A DNA stretch of 64,000 bases from DATCJA01 sp963814955 (GCA_963814955.1 CAWFEX010000004.1:372001-436000), one strand, 5' to 3'; shown: positions 43,416 to 52,800, counted from the first letter of the stretch. Made by a program: numbers and translations. Notes: generated by a model not told the origin, from the letters alone.

Positions 43416-44440
43416 TGCGTAGAGCCGTCCTCGCGGTCGTCATCCTTCTCGTCGTGCTGTTAGCGGGCGCCGGCGCTGGTGCGGCATTCATCTGGCAACG
43501 AATACACGAGCCCTACAAGGGCTTCAGCGGCGGCGAGCAGCTTCTCGAGGTGGAATCGGGCGCTGGCGCGCCTGCCATCGGTCGCCGTCTGATCGAGGCC
43601 GGCGTCATCCGCGATCAGTTCACGTTTCGTGTGGCACTGTGGTGGACCGGGCGCTCGCAGGACCTGCAGGCCGGGGAGTACCGCTTCGATCGCGCGATGT
43701 CCGCGGTGGATGTCGTCGAGCGGCTGGCGAGCGGCAACGTGTACGCCCGGCCGCTGACGTTTCCAGAGGGCCTCACGATTCAGGAGATGAGTCGTGTGTT
43801 CGAGTCACGCGGATTCGGGACCGCGGCGAGCTTTGTCGCCGCCGCTCGCGACGGCTCTCTCATCCACGATCTCGATCCCGGCGCCGCGGATCTCGAGGGG
43901 TACCTGTTTCCGGAGACGTACGCTCTGACGCGGGGCACGTCGGCACAGCGACTGGTCCGGTCGATGGTCGAACGCTTTCGTGCCGCATATCCTGAGGAAT
44001 TGCGTCAGCGAGCCCGGGCGCAGGATTTGACCACGCGCCAGGTTGTCACGCTCGCCGCACTGGTCGAAAAAGAAACGGGACAGTCCTCCGAGCGGCCGCT
44101 GGTCGCCGCGGTGTACCGGAATCGTCTGAAAATCGGCATGGGCCTGCAGGCTGATCCAACTGTCGTGTACGCGCTGCAAAAGGCGGGACGATACGATGGC
44201 AACATCCGTCGATCGGACCTGGCAATAGACTCCCCATACAACACGTATCGCTTTGTCGGACTCCCGCCCGGACCAATTGCGGCGCCAGGGAAGGCGTCGC
44301 TCGAAGCGACGCTGGCGCCCGCCGACGTCGACTACCTGTATTTCGTGAGCCGCAATGACGGGTCGCACGTGTTTTCCCGTACGCTTGCCGAGCACAATCG
44401 CAACGTGCGGGAGTTCCAGGTTCTGTTTTTTCGTCGATGA
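43415..44440 (+). CDS. mltG: Endolytic murein transglycosylase
   Basis: MltG cuts nascent glycan strands at the inner membrane. The 341-residue product has an N-terminal anchor (about 3-26), LysM-like and YceG domains with FPEGLTIQEMSRVF, DLEGYLFPETYAL and the catalytic region LAALVEKETGQSSERPLVAAVYRNRL. The ATG at 43415 overlaps the ruvX stop. It meets the kinase gene tail to tail with nine bases between. Confidence 0.92.
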   Translation: MRRAVLAVVILLVVLLAGAGAGAAFIWQRIHEPYKGFSGGEQLLEVESGAGAPAIGRRLIEAGVIRDQFTFRVALWWTGRSQDLQAGEYRFDRAMSAVDVVERLASGNVYARPLTFPEGLTIQEMSRVFESRGFGTAASFVAAARDGSLIHDLDPGAADLEGYLFPETYALTRGTSAQRLVRSMVERFRAAYPEELRQRARAQDLTTRQVVTLAALVEKETGQSSERPLVAAVYRNRLKIGMGLQADPTVVYALQKAGRYDGNIRRSDLAIDSPYNTYRFVGLPPGPIAAPGKASLEATLAPADVDYLYFVSRNDGSHVFSRTLAEHNRNVREFQVLFFRR

Positions 44441-44449
44441 GGTGAGTCG

Positions 44450-46111
44450 CTACTGACGGTTGTCCGACTCAGTTACGGGCGTAACATCCTCGATAATCCA
44501 GGCGTCGCCGTTTTTCGTCAGTGCATAGATGCCGTGCTGCTTCGCCGTAATCTCGGGCCCTCCAGATTGCGGGGTGCACGTATGCGTGCTGACGACGTCG
44601 GCGCGAGCAACGGCTGAATTCGACAATGTCAGCTCGAGCGACATCCGGTCAAATGTCACCGCGTAAACGAGACAATCGTTGAACGTTTGTTGCATGCTCC
44701 GCTGAATGTCGCGCGGCAGCAGGGGGAACGCCACCCGTACGGCGCGCAAGTCGCGATTCTGGTAGCCGATTCGGAAACGCTCCATCGCAGCCTCGATCCC
44801 TGGCCGTTCCAGCTCGAGCGGATCGGACGGTGCGGCGGTGAGCCACGGTATCGCAAGTGCCGCGGCCGCGAACAAACCGGCTGCAACAGATCCGGCAACG
44901 ATCCACTTTCGAGAGGCAGAAGCCGGCTGCGATTGGGACACCGTGCTCGGTGGCCGCGAGGTTCCGCGGTTGTGCGACGGCGACGCGCTCGGCGGCGGTG
45001 GCGTCCGCGCCGACGGTGGCCTGGATGTCGCGACGTCTCTCTTGAGGACCGCTTTTGACCGTTCGTCCTTGACCCGCCATGTCGGCACGTCGGGAACCGG
45101 CGGCGCTGGAATCACACCGGGCGCCACCTCCGCCTGAGGCTCGGGCACGCTGACTTCGATATCGGACCCGGCGGCGGGACCTGCGGAAGGCGGCGAGTCG
45201 AACGGTGTCGGCGGAGCAGAGAAATGTTCGTCGTGGAGCGACGCCTCCAGCGCCTCGCGCAGAAGTACGACGGTGTTCTCACCTGCCGGCGTTTCGAGGC
45301 GGCGCTGAAGGTCGACGATCGCCGTGCGCATTTCGGCGAGATCGCGGAAACGGTCTTCAGGGACCTTTTCAAGCGCGCGGAAGACGACCCCTTCGAGGCC
45401 GATGGGGAGGTCCGGACAGAGATCGCTCAGCGCCGGTGGTTGCTCGTGCGGCAGTCGCTGCAGGAGCCCGTCGTTGATACCTCCCTTGAACGCCTGCTGA
45501 CCGGAAAGCAGCTCGTACGCCAGCAAGCCAACGGAAAAGATGTCGCTGCGATAATCGATCGTCGTCCCGAGCATCTGCTCCGGCGACATGTAGTTCACCG
45601 AGCCGATCATCGCCCCGCCCTGTGTCATCACGGATCCTTCAATCCGTGCGATGCCGAAATCAAGGATGCGAACCATTCCATCCTTGTCCACCATCACATT
45701 GGCGGGCTTGACGTCCCTATGGATGATGCCTGCGCGATGCGCGAAGTGCAGACCTGAACACAGCTGCTCGAGGTATGCCAGTTTGTGCAGGATTGGGACG
45801 TTGTTGCCGTTCCGGATGATCTCTGCCAGCGACTCGCCTTCGACGAATTCCATGGCGATGTATGGCAGGTGCTCGTATTTGCCGCTGGCGTAAATGGTGA
45901 CGATGTTGGGATGGCGGAGCGCGGCGGCGGCCCGAGCTTCCTGAAAGAACCGGTCGAGGGCTTCCTCCTCGTGAATCTCACCGCGGATGACCTTGATGGC
46001 AACCTGACGGTTGAGCTCCACGTCCCGGCCGAGGTAAACGGCTCCCATTCCGCCGGAACCGATCTGGCGGATGACCTCGAAGCTGCCGATCCGGGAGGGG
46101 AAAGTTGTCAC
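44450..46111 (-). CDS. Serine/threonine protein kinase, transmembrane, with an NTF2-like outer domain
   Basis: A GTG at 46111 behind GCGGGGG gives 553 residues; a TTG at 46168, overlapping the PP2C gene, is the alternative start. Kinase motifs are intact: IGSGGMGAVYLG, VAIKVI, HRDVKPANVMVD, DFGIAR and the APE-equivalent NYMSPEQML. After a Pro/Ser-rich linker (about 290-410) comes one membrane segment (KWIVAGSVAAGLFAA) and a 130-residue extracytoplasmic part resembling a SnoaL/NTF2 fold, in place of PASTA repeats. It is co-transcribed with the PP2C phosphatase. Confidence 0.88.
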   Translation of the reverse strand: MTTFPSRIGSFEVIRQIGSGGMGAVYLGRDVELNRQVAIKVIRGEIHEEEALDRFFQEARAAAALRHPNIVTIYASGKYEHLPYIAMEFVEGESLAEIIRNGNNVPILHKLAYLEQLCSGLHFAHRAGIIHRDVKPANVMVDKDGMVRILDFGIARIEGSVMTQGGAMIGSVNYMSPEQMLGTTIDYRSDIFSVGLLAYELLSGQQAFKGGINDGLLQRLPHEQPPALSDLCPDLPIGLEGVVFRALEKVPEDRFRDLAEMRTAIVDLQRRLETPAGENTVVLLREALEASLHDEHFSAPPTPFDSPPSAGPAAGSDIEVSVPEPQAEVAPGVIPAPPVPDVPTWRVKDERSKAVLKRDVATSRPPSARTPPPPSASPSHNRGTSRPPSTVSQSQPASASRKWIVAGSVAAGLFAAAALAIPWLTAAPSDPLELERPGIEAAMERFRIGYQNRDLRAVRVAFPLLPRDIQRSMQQTFNDCLVYAVTFDRMSLELTLSNSAVARADVVSTHTCTPQSGGPEITAKQHGIYALTKNGDAWIIEDVTPVTESDNRQ

Positions 46112-46148
46112 TAACCCCCGCAATGTCTGCGAGTTAATGCCGGTCGGT

Positions 46149-46910
46149 TCAGCCCGCTTCCACGACAATCGCCGTCGAGTTGTCCGGCCCGCCCCGGCTG
46201 TTCACGCGGTCGATCGCGGCCCGGCACACCTCCTCGAGCGGTCGCTCGCGGTCGCCGACGATGTCCGCGATCTCTTTATCGGTTAGAACGCCGTGAATTC
46301 CATCGGAACAGAGCAGGAGGCGGTCGCCGGATTCGAGCTTCAGCTCCATGGTGTCGACAGTCATGCCCGCCTGCCCGGACACAGCCCGTGTGACTACGTG
46401 GCGCAGCGGATGAGTGCGTGCAGCCTGCGCATCGATCAGACCCAGGGCGATCTGATCCGCCACAACGGAGTGATCGCGCGTGATTTGGGTGAGGCTCCCG
46501 TTGCGGAACAGATACGCTCGACAGTCGCCGACGTGGGAGATCGCCACGTCGTCGGCGCCAAACAGTGCGGCCGCCACGGTGGCGCCGCTGCCGTCGAGCG
46601 CCGCATTCGCCTGCGCGCGGGCCGCCAATGCGCGATTGGCGGCGCGGATGGCAACCTGGAGGCGGTTTGCCAGGATCGACAGGCGCGCGTCCAGACCCTC
46701 CGGCCATGTTTTGTCGGAATCGACCGCTGTTTCGCGGATGAACGCCGTGACGGCGTCGGCGATCGTGACCGACGCGACGTCACCGCCTGCATGGCCACCC
46801 ATGCCGTCCACAACCACGAACAGGCGCAGACCCCCGTCGGCGACGAAGCGGTCTTCGTTTCGCAATCTGACGCGGCCGGCGTCGGTGGCGCCCGCAAATC
46901 GGAGATTCAC
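46149..46910 (-). CDS. PP2C-family serine/threonine phosphatase
   Basis: The 253-residue product shows the PP2C motifs NEDRFVAD, VVDGMGGHAGGDVAS, SHVGDCRAYLF, LLCSDGIHGVL and GGPDNSTAIVV with the metal-binding Asp residues. It precedes the kinase gene and probably reverses its phosphorylation. Confidence 0.92.
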   Translation of the reverse strand: MNLRFAGATDAGRVRLRNEDRFVADGGLRLFVVVDGMGGHAGGDVASVTIADAVTAFIRETAVDSDKTWPEGLDARLSILANRLQVAIRAANRALAARAQANAALDGSGATVAAALFGADDVAISHVGDCRAYLFRNGSLTQITRDHSVVADQIALGLIDAQAARTHPLRHVVTRAVSGQAGMTVDTMELKLESGDRLLLCSDGIHGVLTDKEIADIVGDRERPLEEVCRAAIDRVNSRGGPDNSTAIVVEAG

Positions 46911-47101
46911 GACTCGTGTGTCCCTTTGAGTTATCGGCCCCTAAGCGAGAGTCCCATCAGCCGTGCGAAGAAGCTCCATCAAAAATTACCCGATACGACC
47001 CGCTGGATTCTGGAGAAGACGATGCGTTCGCGCGTTCGGTCCGGTGAGGGAGGGAAATATTAGACGCCGGTCGACGGGCGCATGAGGTTGCGCCGAGCTC
47101 G

Positions 47102-47980
47102 TCATCGTTCGCCCCATTTTAGTTTCTCCCTGAGCACCTCGAAATAACTACGCGTTGGGGCTTTGACCAGCCGCAGCATGAGGTCGGACTTCCGCACGCG
47201 CACGACGTCGCCTTCGTGAAGCGTGTATCCCGTTTGCCCGTCGTATGTGACGAACACCTCGTCGGCTGCGCCACCGGGTCGCACTTCCACCTCGGCCTGA
47301 CCGGGGATGACCACAGGCCGGTTGGTGAGTGTGTGAGGCGCAATCGGCGTCAACACGAGCGCATCGACCATCGGATGCACGATGGGACCGCCCGCGGCCA
47401 GGTTATATGCCGTCGATCCAGTAGCGCTGGCGACGATCAAGCCGTCGGCTTTCACGCACGTGACGAAGCCGCCGCTGACCGACACCGACAGCTCGATCAT
47501 CCGCGAGAGCGCACCCTTGGTGAAGACGACATCGTTCAGCACGACCTGCGAGTCCACTCGAGCGTCCTTCCGCGAGACGTCGGCCGCAAGCATCGCACGC
47601 GCATCGAAGGTCGCCGTCCCTTCGAGCACGCTTTCGAGCGACGCCGTCAATTCGTCGATGCGAATCTCGGTCAGGAATCCAAGGCTGCCGAAATTCACGC
47701 CGAGGATCGGTATGTCGCGGCAGGCTTTCGCGATCGCGGCCGCCACCGCGAGCAGCGTACCGTCGCCGCCCAGTAGGACTATCAGATCGACCTCGCCTGG
47801 CAGCTCGTCGCGACTGGCCGTTCGTGAACGTGCTCCGGCCGACCGGGTCAGCGCCAGCGTCTCGCGTTCGTAAACGACAGTGAGTCCGCGCTCTTCCAGC
47901 CAGGCGCCGAGACGCGACACGTGTTCGGATGCAGCGACGAGGTTGTGCTTGGCGACGATGCCAACGCGTCGAATGGTCAT
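47102..47980 (-). CDS. nadK: NAD kinase
   Basis: NadK makes NADP from NAD and ATP. The 292-residue product has the signature LLGGDGTLLAVA, VNFGSLGFLTEI, LNDVVFTKG and SATGSTAYNLAAGGPIVHP. Its start overlaps the tlyA stop by four bases, as in the conserved tlyA-nadK unit. Confidence 0.95.
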   Translation of the reverse strand: MTIRRVGIVAKHNLVAASEHVSRLGAWLEERGLTVVYERETLALTRSAGARSRTASRDELPGEVDLIVLLGGDGTLLAVAAAIAKACRDIPILGVNFGSLGFLTEIRIDELTASLESVLEGTATFDARAMLAADVSRKDARVDSQVVLNDVVFTKGALSRMIELSVSVSGGFVTCVKADGLIVASATGSTAYNLAAGGPIVHPMVDALVLTPIAPHTLTNRPVVIPGQAEVEVRPGGAADEVFVTYDGQTGYTLHEGDVVRVRKSDLMLRLVKAPTRSYFEVLREKLKWGER

Positions 47981-48705
47981 GAGCGCAGGTGCAGCAGGAA
48001 CTCCACGTTCCCTTTCTGGCCAGTGATCGGAGAGGGCGTGACGGCTGCCGTCGTCAATCCTACCGCAGCGGCCGCGGCGCGAATCTCGTCGAGGACGCGC
48101 GTGCGAACAATCTCCTCGCGGACGATGCCCTTGCGCACTTCGACACGGCCGGCCTCGAACTGCGGCTTGACGAGCGCGACGACGTCGGCGCCCGGCCGCA
48201 GCAGCGACGGCACGACCGGAAGAATCTGCCGCAGAGAGATGAAAGACACGTCGATGGTGACGATGTCAACCGTTCCGGGGAGATCGGCCAGCGTCAAGTG
48301 TCGAGCATTGAAATGCTCGATCGCCACCACGCGCGGGTCGTTTCGCAGTTTCCAGTCGAGCTGACCGTGGCCCACGTCAAGGGCAACGACGCGAGCCGCG
48401 CCCCGTTGAAGGAGCACGTCCGTGAATCCGCCAGTCGAAGCGCCGATATCGAGTGCATCGCGGCCGGCGACGGCGATGCCGAAAGTGTCGAGCGCGTGGG
48501 CCAGCTTCAGGCCGCCTCGTCCGACGTATGGATGATCCGGAGACACCAGCATGATGTCCGCGCCACCGTCAATCTGTGTGCCTGCCTTGGTCAACACGCG
48601 TCCGTCGACGCTCACCTGCGCCGCCAGAATCATGGCGCGGGCACGCTCGCGCGACGGCGCGAGACCCCGCTCGACGACCAGCTGATCGAGCCGGACCTTG
48701 GACAT
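47977..48705 (-). CDS. tlyA: TlyA-family rRNA 2'-O-methyltransferase
   Basis: The 242-residue product has an N-terminal S4 RNA-binding domain (RLDQLVVERGLAPSRERA) and an RrmJ-like methyltransferase with YVGRGGLKL, LDIGASTGGFTDVLL, DVGHGQLDW and TIDVSFISL. It lies seven bases after ispA and overlaps nadK. Confidence 0.93.
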   Translation of the reverse strand: MSKVRLDQLVVERGLAPSRERARAMILAAQVSVDGRVLTKAGTQIDGGADIMLVSPDHPYVGRGGLKLAHALDTFGIAVAGRDALDIGASTGGFTDVLLQRGAARVVALDVGHGQLDWKLRNDPRVVAIEHFNARHLTLADLPGTVDIVTIDVSFISLRQILPVVPSLLRPGADVVALVKPQFEAGRVEVRKGIVREEIVRTRVLDEIRAAAAAVGLTTAAVTPSPITGQKGNVEFLLHLRS

Positions 48706-48712
48706 TGGAAGA

Positions 48713-49633
48713 TTAATTGGATCTCTCCACTATCCACCGGCCGATATCCATCAATCGGCCGTCGACGAGGCCGCCTGACCGAAGACTCTGCTCCGCGCGC
48801 TCGAGGCATTCCGCCGCCATTCGGCGTGCGGTGTCCAGTCCGTAGAGAGCCGGATAGGTGGGCTTGCCGGAAGCGGCATCTTTGCCAGTGGTCTTGCCAA
48901 GCGTCGCGGGGGCGCCCTCGACATCGAGGATGTCGTCAACGATTTGGAACGCCAGACCGAATTCCGTGGCCGCCGCGTCGATGATCGCGATGTCACGATC
49001 TGCGCCGCCTCCCAGGATTGCGCCTGCAACCGCCGCGGCCCGAATCAGCGCTCCCGTCTTCCTGGCATGGACGGCACGCAGCCCTTCGGCGGTCATCTGT
49101 GACTCCTGATCGGTGGGCTTGGTGGCGCCGCCCGCCAGATCGAGCGCCTGACCTCCGACCATCCCGATGGCGCCCGCGGCACGAGCGACAACGCCAATCA
49201 CCCGTAGCGTGCGCGCGAGCGTGACAGGGTCTGCGCCCTCACGTGCGCGCGCCATGACCGCGAACGCTTCCGTGAGCAGTCCATCACCAGCGAGGATGGC
49301 CAATCCCTCGCCAGCCACGACATGCAACGTCGGTTGACCGCGCCGCATGGTGTCGTTGTCCATGGCCGGCAGATCGTCGTGTATCAGCGAATACGTGTGA
49401 ATGAACTCAATCGCGCACGCCGCCGGCATCGCAGCTGCGCGCTCGCCACCCACCGACTCTGCACTGGCCAGGCACAAAATCGGACGCAGCCGTTTTCCGC
49501 CGGCGGTGACGCTGTACCGCATTGCATCGGCAACGATAGCGGGACAGTCGGGGGGCACGGGGAGAGAGGCAGTGAGTGCGGCCTCAACTTCCCGGCGGCG
49601 CAACTCGAGATATTCGCTGAACGAGGAGTTCAC
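48713..49633 (-). CDS. ispA: Polyprenyl synthetase, farnesyl diphosphate synthase type
   Basis: The enzyme condenses isoprenyl diphosphates. The 306-residue product has the first Asp-rich motif LIHDDLPAMDND with RRGQPT, and the second FQIVDDILDVEG. It starts at a GTG and lies between xseB and tlyA. The dxs gene often found between ispA and tlyA is missing. Confidence 0.93.
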   Translation of the reverse strand: MNSSFSEYLELRRREVEAALTASLPVPPDCPAIVADAMRYSVTAGGKRLRPILCLASAESVGGERAAAMPAACAIEFIHTYSLIHDDLPAMDNDTMRRGQPTLHVVAGEGLAILAGDGLLTEAFAVMARAREGADPVTLARTLRVIGVVARAAGAIGMVGGQALDLAGGATKPTDQESQMTAEGLRAVHARKTGALIRAAAVAGAILGGGADRDIAIIDAAATEFGLAFQIVDDILDVEGAPATLGKTTGKDAASGKPTYPALYGLDTARRMAAECLERAEQSLRSGGLVDGRLMDIGRWIVERSN

Positions 49634-49647
49634 TGGAAAAGCAAGGC

Positions 49648-49716
49648 AAGGTCAAAGGTCAAAGGTCAAAAGTCAAAGGTACGCGTGTTCTAACGTTTGA
49701 TTTTTGACTTTGACTC
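49648..49716. repeat. Period-7 repeat hairpin between xseB and ispA, TTTTGAC class
   Basis: The left arm is GGTCAAA, GGTCAAA, GGTCAAA, AGTCAAA, GG. A shorter inverse arm (GTTTGATTTTTGACTTTGAC) follows after 15 bases. The right arm encodes the C-terminal SKSKIKR of XseB, so the repeat reaches into coding sequence. Confidence 0.8.
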
Positions 49717-49947
49717 ATCGTCCTCGCCGAGTGCGTCCGGGGCCGGCTTGAGTTGACCGCGCTCGTTGAGGATCTCGATACGACGTTCCGCCTCTTCCAG
49801 CCGGGCATGACAGAATCGCGACAGCTGGACACCCCGTTCGTACAGCTGCAGTGATGTTTCAAGAGGCAGGTCGCCTTCCTCGAGTTTCTTGACAATCGAT
49901 TCGAGCTCGGCGATGGCCGCCTCGAAATCCTTGATCGTGGGATCCAT
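49690..49947 (-). CDS. xseB: Exodeoxyribonuclease VII small subunit
   Basis: The 85-residue protein (ATG 49947) shows FEAAIAELESIVKKLEEGDLPLE and LYERGVQL, the family core. Its ATG shares a base with the xseA stop (TGATG). The charged tail is partly encoded by the heptamer repeat. Confidence 0.93.
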   Translation of the reverse strand: MDPTIKDFEAAIAELESIVKKLEEGDLPLETSLQLYERGVQLSRFCHARLEEAERRIEILNERGQLKPAPDALGEDDESKSKIKR

Positions 49948-51347
49948 CAGGAGCTCTTGACTTCGCACGCAAGCTCGCCATGAGCGAGCGTCACGCGAAC
50001 GCGGTCGCCGGTCGCTGTTGCAGCCGCGTCACGAATGATTGCTGTTCGGTCGGCGTTCCAGCACACGGCATAGCCTCTCCCTAATACCGCGAGCGGGCTG
50101 AGCGCTTCCAGTCGTGCTGCGGCGCTGCGAAGCTGTCCGTCAGCCCGATGCCGAAACTGCGTCGTCGCGCCCGAAAGCTTCGCGTCGGCCTCGATGAGCC
50201 TGGATCGAATACGCGCGAGACGGCGGCGCAGGTCAAACGCTTCGAGGGAGAAGCGCAGTGACTGGTACCTGCGCTCGCGGCCGGCCATCTGTGCATGAAT
50301 TGTGTGTGCGAGGTCGTGAGCGATGTCGGCGACGCGCCGGCCATGCAGCGCGAGGCGCCCACGCACGCTTGTAAACCCCGGTCGCGCCTCGAGCACCCGC
50401 AAACGCGACTCGAGCCGGTGCCGGCGCGTCTGCATGGAGGCAGTGACGCGGTGCGCGAGACGATCGAGGTGCGCGCAGAAGTCGTCCTTCCGAGCGACGA
50501 CCATTTCAGCCGCCGCGGACGGCGTCGGCGCACGTACGTCCGCCACGAAGTCGGCTATCGTCACGTCGGTCTCGTGGCCGACGGCCGAAATCGTCGGCAC
50601 CGGGCAGCCGGCGATCGCCCGCGCGGCAACCTCTTCGTTGAACGCCCACAGATCCTCGATGGAGCCGCCGCCGCGGCCGACGATCACGACGTCGATGCCT
50701 GCAATCTTGCCGATGGCGGCCATCGCGCGGGCAATGTCGAGCGCCGCGCCCTCACCTTGCACCCTCGTTGGACGAATGACAATGTGGGCGTCGGGGTAAC
50801 GGCGGCGCAGGACCTTGATGATGTCGCGCACCGCGGCGCCCTCGAGCGACGTCACGACCCCGATCTTGCGCGGCAGCGCGGGCAAGGGACGCTTGCGCCG
50901 CTGGTCAAACAGTCCTTCGGATGCGAGTCGCTGCTTCAGTTGGTCGAACGCGAGCTGCAGGGCCCCGAGACCTTCGGGTGCGAGGTGCTCGCACAGGATT
51001 TGATATTCGCCTTTCGCGTCGTACACGGTGAGGCGGCCGCGGGCGACCACGCGAACACCATCCTGCGGCTTGAAGCGCAGCGCACGCACGGCGGACCGGA
51101 ACATCACGCCTTTGATCTGCGCGCCGCCGTCCTTCAGCGTGAAATACATGTGGCCGGTATGCCAGACACGGCAGTTTGACAGCTCGCCCTCGACCCACAC
51201 GTCAGAGAACCGCTCCTCGAGCACCATTCGGACGTTTGCGGTCAATTCAGAGACTGTCAGAATTCGACGCCGCGCACGAGTGGAGGGGGGCGGCGCCTCG
51301 GCTTCTGGCTCGGGCTCCTCGAAAGGTGAGTCAAAGAGCGATGTCAT
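49947..51347 (-). CDS. xseA: Exodeoxyribonuclease VII large subunit
   Basis: The 466-residue subunit degrades single-stranded DNA together with XseB. Visible are an N-terminal OB fold (LTVSELTANVRMVLEE, DVWVEGELSN, MYFTLKDGGAQIKGVMF), the catalytic domain (KIGVVTSLEGAAVRDII, VIVGRGGGSIEDLWAFNEE, GHETDVTIADF) and long C-terminal helices. Its ATG overlaps the preceding phosphodiesterase gene. Confidence 0.95.
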   Translation of the reverse strand: MTSLFDSPFEEPEPEAEAPPPSTRARRRILTVSELTANVRMVLEERFSDVWVEGELSNCRVWHTGHMYFTLKDGGAQIKGVMFRSAVRALRFKPQDGVRVVARGRLTVYDAKGEYQILCEHLAPEGLGALQLAFDQLKQRLASEGLFDQRRKRPLPALPRKIGVVTSLEGAAVRDIIKVLRRRYPDAHIVIRPTRVQGEGAALDIARAMAAIGKIAGIDVVIVGRGGGSIEDLWAFNEEVAARAIAGCPVPTISAVGHETDVTIADFVADVRAPTPSAAAEMVVARKDDFCAHLDRLAHRVTASMQTRRHRLESRLRVLEARPGFTSVRGRLALHGRRVADIAHDLAHTIHAQMAGRERRYQSLRFSLEAFDLRRRLARIRSRLIEADAKLSGATTQFRHRADGQLRSAAARLEALSPLAVLGRGYAVCWNADRTAIIRDAAATATGDRVRVTLAHGELACEVKSS

Positions 51348-52180
51348 GCGCGTAGAGGCGTGCCCTTCGTACTTGCCCGGTTGACCAACTCCTCGAGCTC
51401 GCGTTCGGAATAGCCGATTCGCGCCACGCGCGTGGCACGCCCGGTCCGTTCGTCCGCCTCCACGAGGACAGCATTCAATCGGGCGTTTCCCGTGGCGGGT
51501 TCGAACTTCGCGGGCATACCGGTCAGGAAACGAGCGAGCGAAGGCTCCACTTCCATTCCAATAATCGAATCATGGGGTCCTGTCATGCCGACATCGGTCA
51601 GGTACGCCGTCCCCTTCGGCAGGATCCGTTCATCCGCAGTCTGTACGTGCGTGTGCGTGCCGATTATCGCTGTAACCCGGCCGTCGAGATGCCACCCCAT
51701 GGCGATCTTTTCGCTGGTGGCTTCGGCGTGGAAGTCGACGATGATGACGCGGGTGCGATGGCGAATCGACTCGATCTCCCGCAGTACCACGGCGAACGGA
51801 TCGTCGAGCGGCTGCATGAAAACCCGGCCCATCGCGTTGATCACGCCAACCGCGCGACCGTCACCCGTTTGCGCCACATAGCTGCCGCGTCCGGGCACAC
51901 CCGCCGGAAAGTTTGCCGGACGAAGGAGTCGCGGCTCGGCCTTGATGTAGTCGAGCGCTTCTTTCTTGTCCCAGATGTGGTTGCCCGACGTCATCACATC
52001 GATGCCCGCCTCGAGCAGCGAGTCGCCGATGTCCTTGGTCACGCCGAATCCAGCCGCGGCGTTTTCCGCGTTCGCGATCACGAGATCGACTCCGTGGGCG
52101 TCGATGACCGCACGAAGGCCGCGGCGAACGAGCTCGCGACCGGGGCGTCCAACGATGTCTCCGACCAGTAGAAGGTTCAC
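51344..52180 (-). CDS. YmdB-type metallophosphoesterase (TIGR00282 family)
   Basis: The 278-residue product has LLVGDIVGRPGRE, NAENAAAGFGVT, SGNHIWDKKEAL, FHAEATSEKIAMGWHLDGRV and GTHTHVQTADERIL, the metal ligands of the YmdB phosphodiesterases that act on 2',3'-cyclic nucleotides or cAMP. It overlaps hsp20 upstream and xseA downstream, forming one operon. Confidence 0.9.
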   Translation of the reverse strand: MNLLLVGDIVGRPGRELVRRGLRAVIDAHGVDLVIANAENAAAGFGVTKDIGDSLLEAGIDVMTSGNHIWDKKEALDYIKAEPRLLRPANFPAGVPGRGSYVAQTGDGRAVGVINAMGRVFMQPLDDPFAVVLREIESIRHRTRVIIVDFHAEATSEKIAMGWHLDGRVTAIIGTHTHVQTADERILPKGTAYLTDVGMTGPHDSIIGMEVEPSLARFLTGMPAKFEPATGNARLNAVLVEADERTGRATRVARIGYSERELEELVNRASTKGTPLRA

Positions 52181-52644
52181 GTGCGCGGCTCGACTTCTGG
52201 CGCGATTGGAATGCCGTGCGCCACACCCCGGCGCTCGCTGATCTTTCGCAGCACGATCGTCAGCTCGCCATCGTGAAGCGTGGCGCGCGCCTTCGCGACA
52301 TCGAAGGCGCCGGTCAGGCGTATGGCGCGCGCGAATCGGCCGAACTCGCGTTCCACCAGGTGGTACGTGTGCTCACCGGGTCCTGTGAGAGGAGCCTTCT
52401 CGCCGACGATCAGCAGAATGCCCGCCCGGAAAAGAACCCGAAGTGCGTCAGTCGGCATGCCCGCTACGTCGACCGTAATCTCGACGATGTCATCCGTTTC
52501 GCGGACATCGAGCGTGGGGTGGCACTCGCCTGAATAGACCCGCTGTTCGCGCGGAAGCGTCCGCGCCAGATCGTCGAACAGTCGCCGGATATCCTCGGCA
52601 AGGTCGGTCGTCTCGGCGGAGGGAATCAGGGAAAACTGCGCCAT
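52177..52644 (-). CDS. Small heat-shock protein (Hsp20/alpha-crystallin)
   Basis: The 155-residue product contains an alpha-crystallin domain (about 50-140; VEITVDVAGMPTDALRV, then GEHTYHLVEREFGRFARAIRL). It diverges from dnaK across 177 bases and begins an operon with YmdB-like and xse genes. Confidence 0.88.
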   Translation of the reverse strand: MAQFSLIPSAETTDLAEDIRRLFDDLARTLPREQRVYSGECHPTLDVRETDDIVEITVDVAGMPTDALRVLFRAGILLIVGEKAPLTGPGEHTYHLVEREFGRFARAIRLTGAFDVAKARATLHDGELTIVLRKISERRGVAHGIPIAPEVEPRT

Positions 52645-52747
52645 CGGACGCGCTCATGATCTCACAGGGGAGTCCGGCCGCCTCTCTAACGCCTAGGTTC
52701 GATACGGGTGGCGGCTCGGCTCGCGCCATCTCTACAGTTAGTATATG

Positions 52748-52800
52748 AGTGTAAAACACTAAGATTACATGCTTGACAAACACTCACAGCGTGTTACTAT
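52748..52800 (+). promoter_or_regulatory. dnaK promoter with an upstream inverted repeat
   Basis: TTGACA (52773-52778), a 16-base spacer and TACTAT (52795-52800) form a plausible sigma-70-type promoter 22 bases before dnaK. Just upstream, AGTGT-AAA-ACACT (52748-52760) is an inverted repeat that could be an operator for dnaK or the divergent hsp20. It does not match CIRCE or the HspR (HAIR) consensus. Confidence 0.55.
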
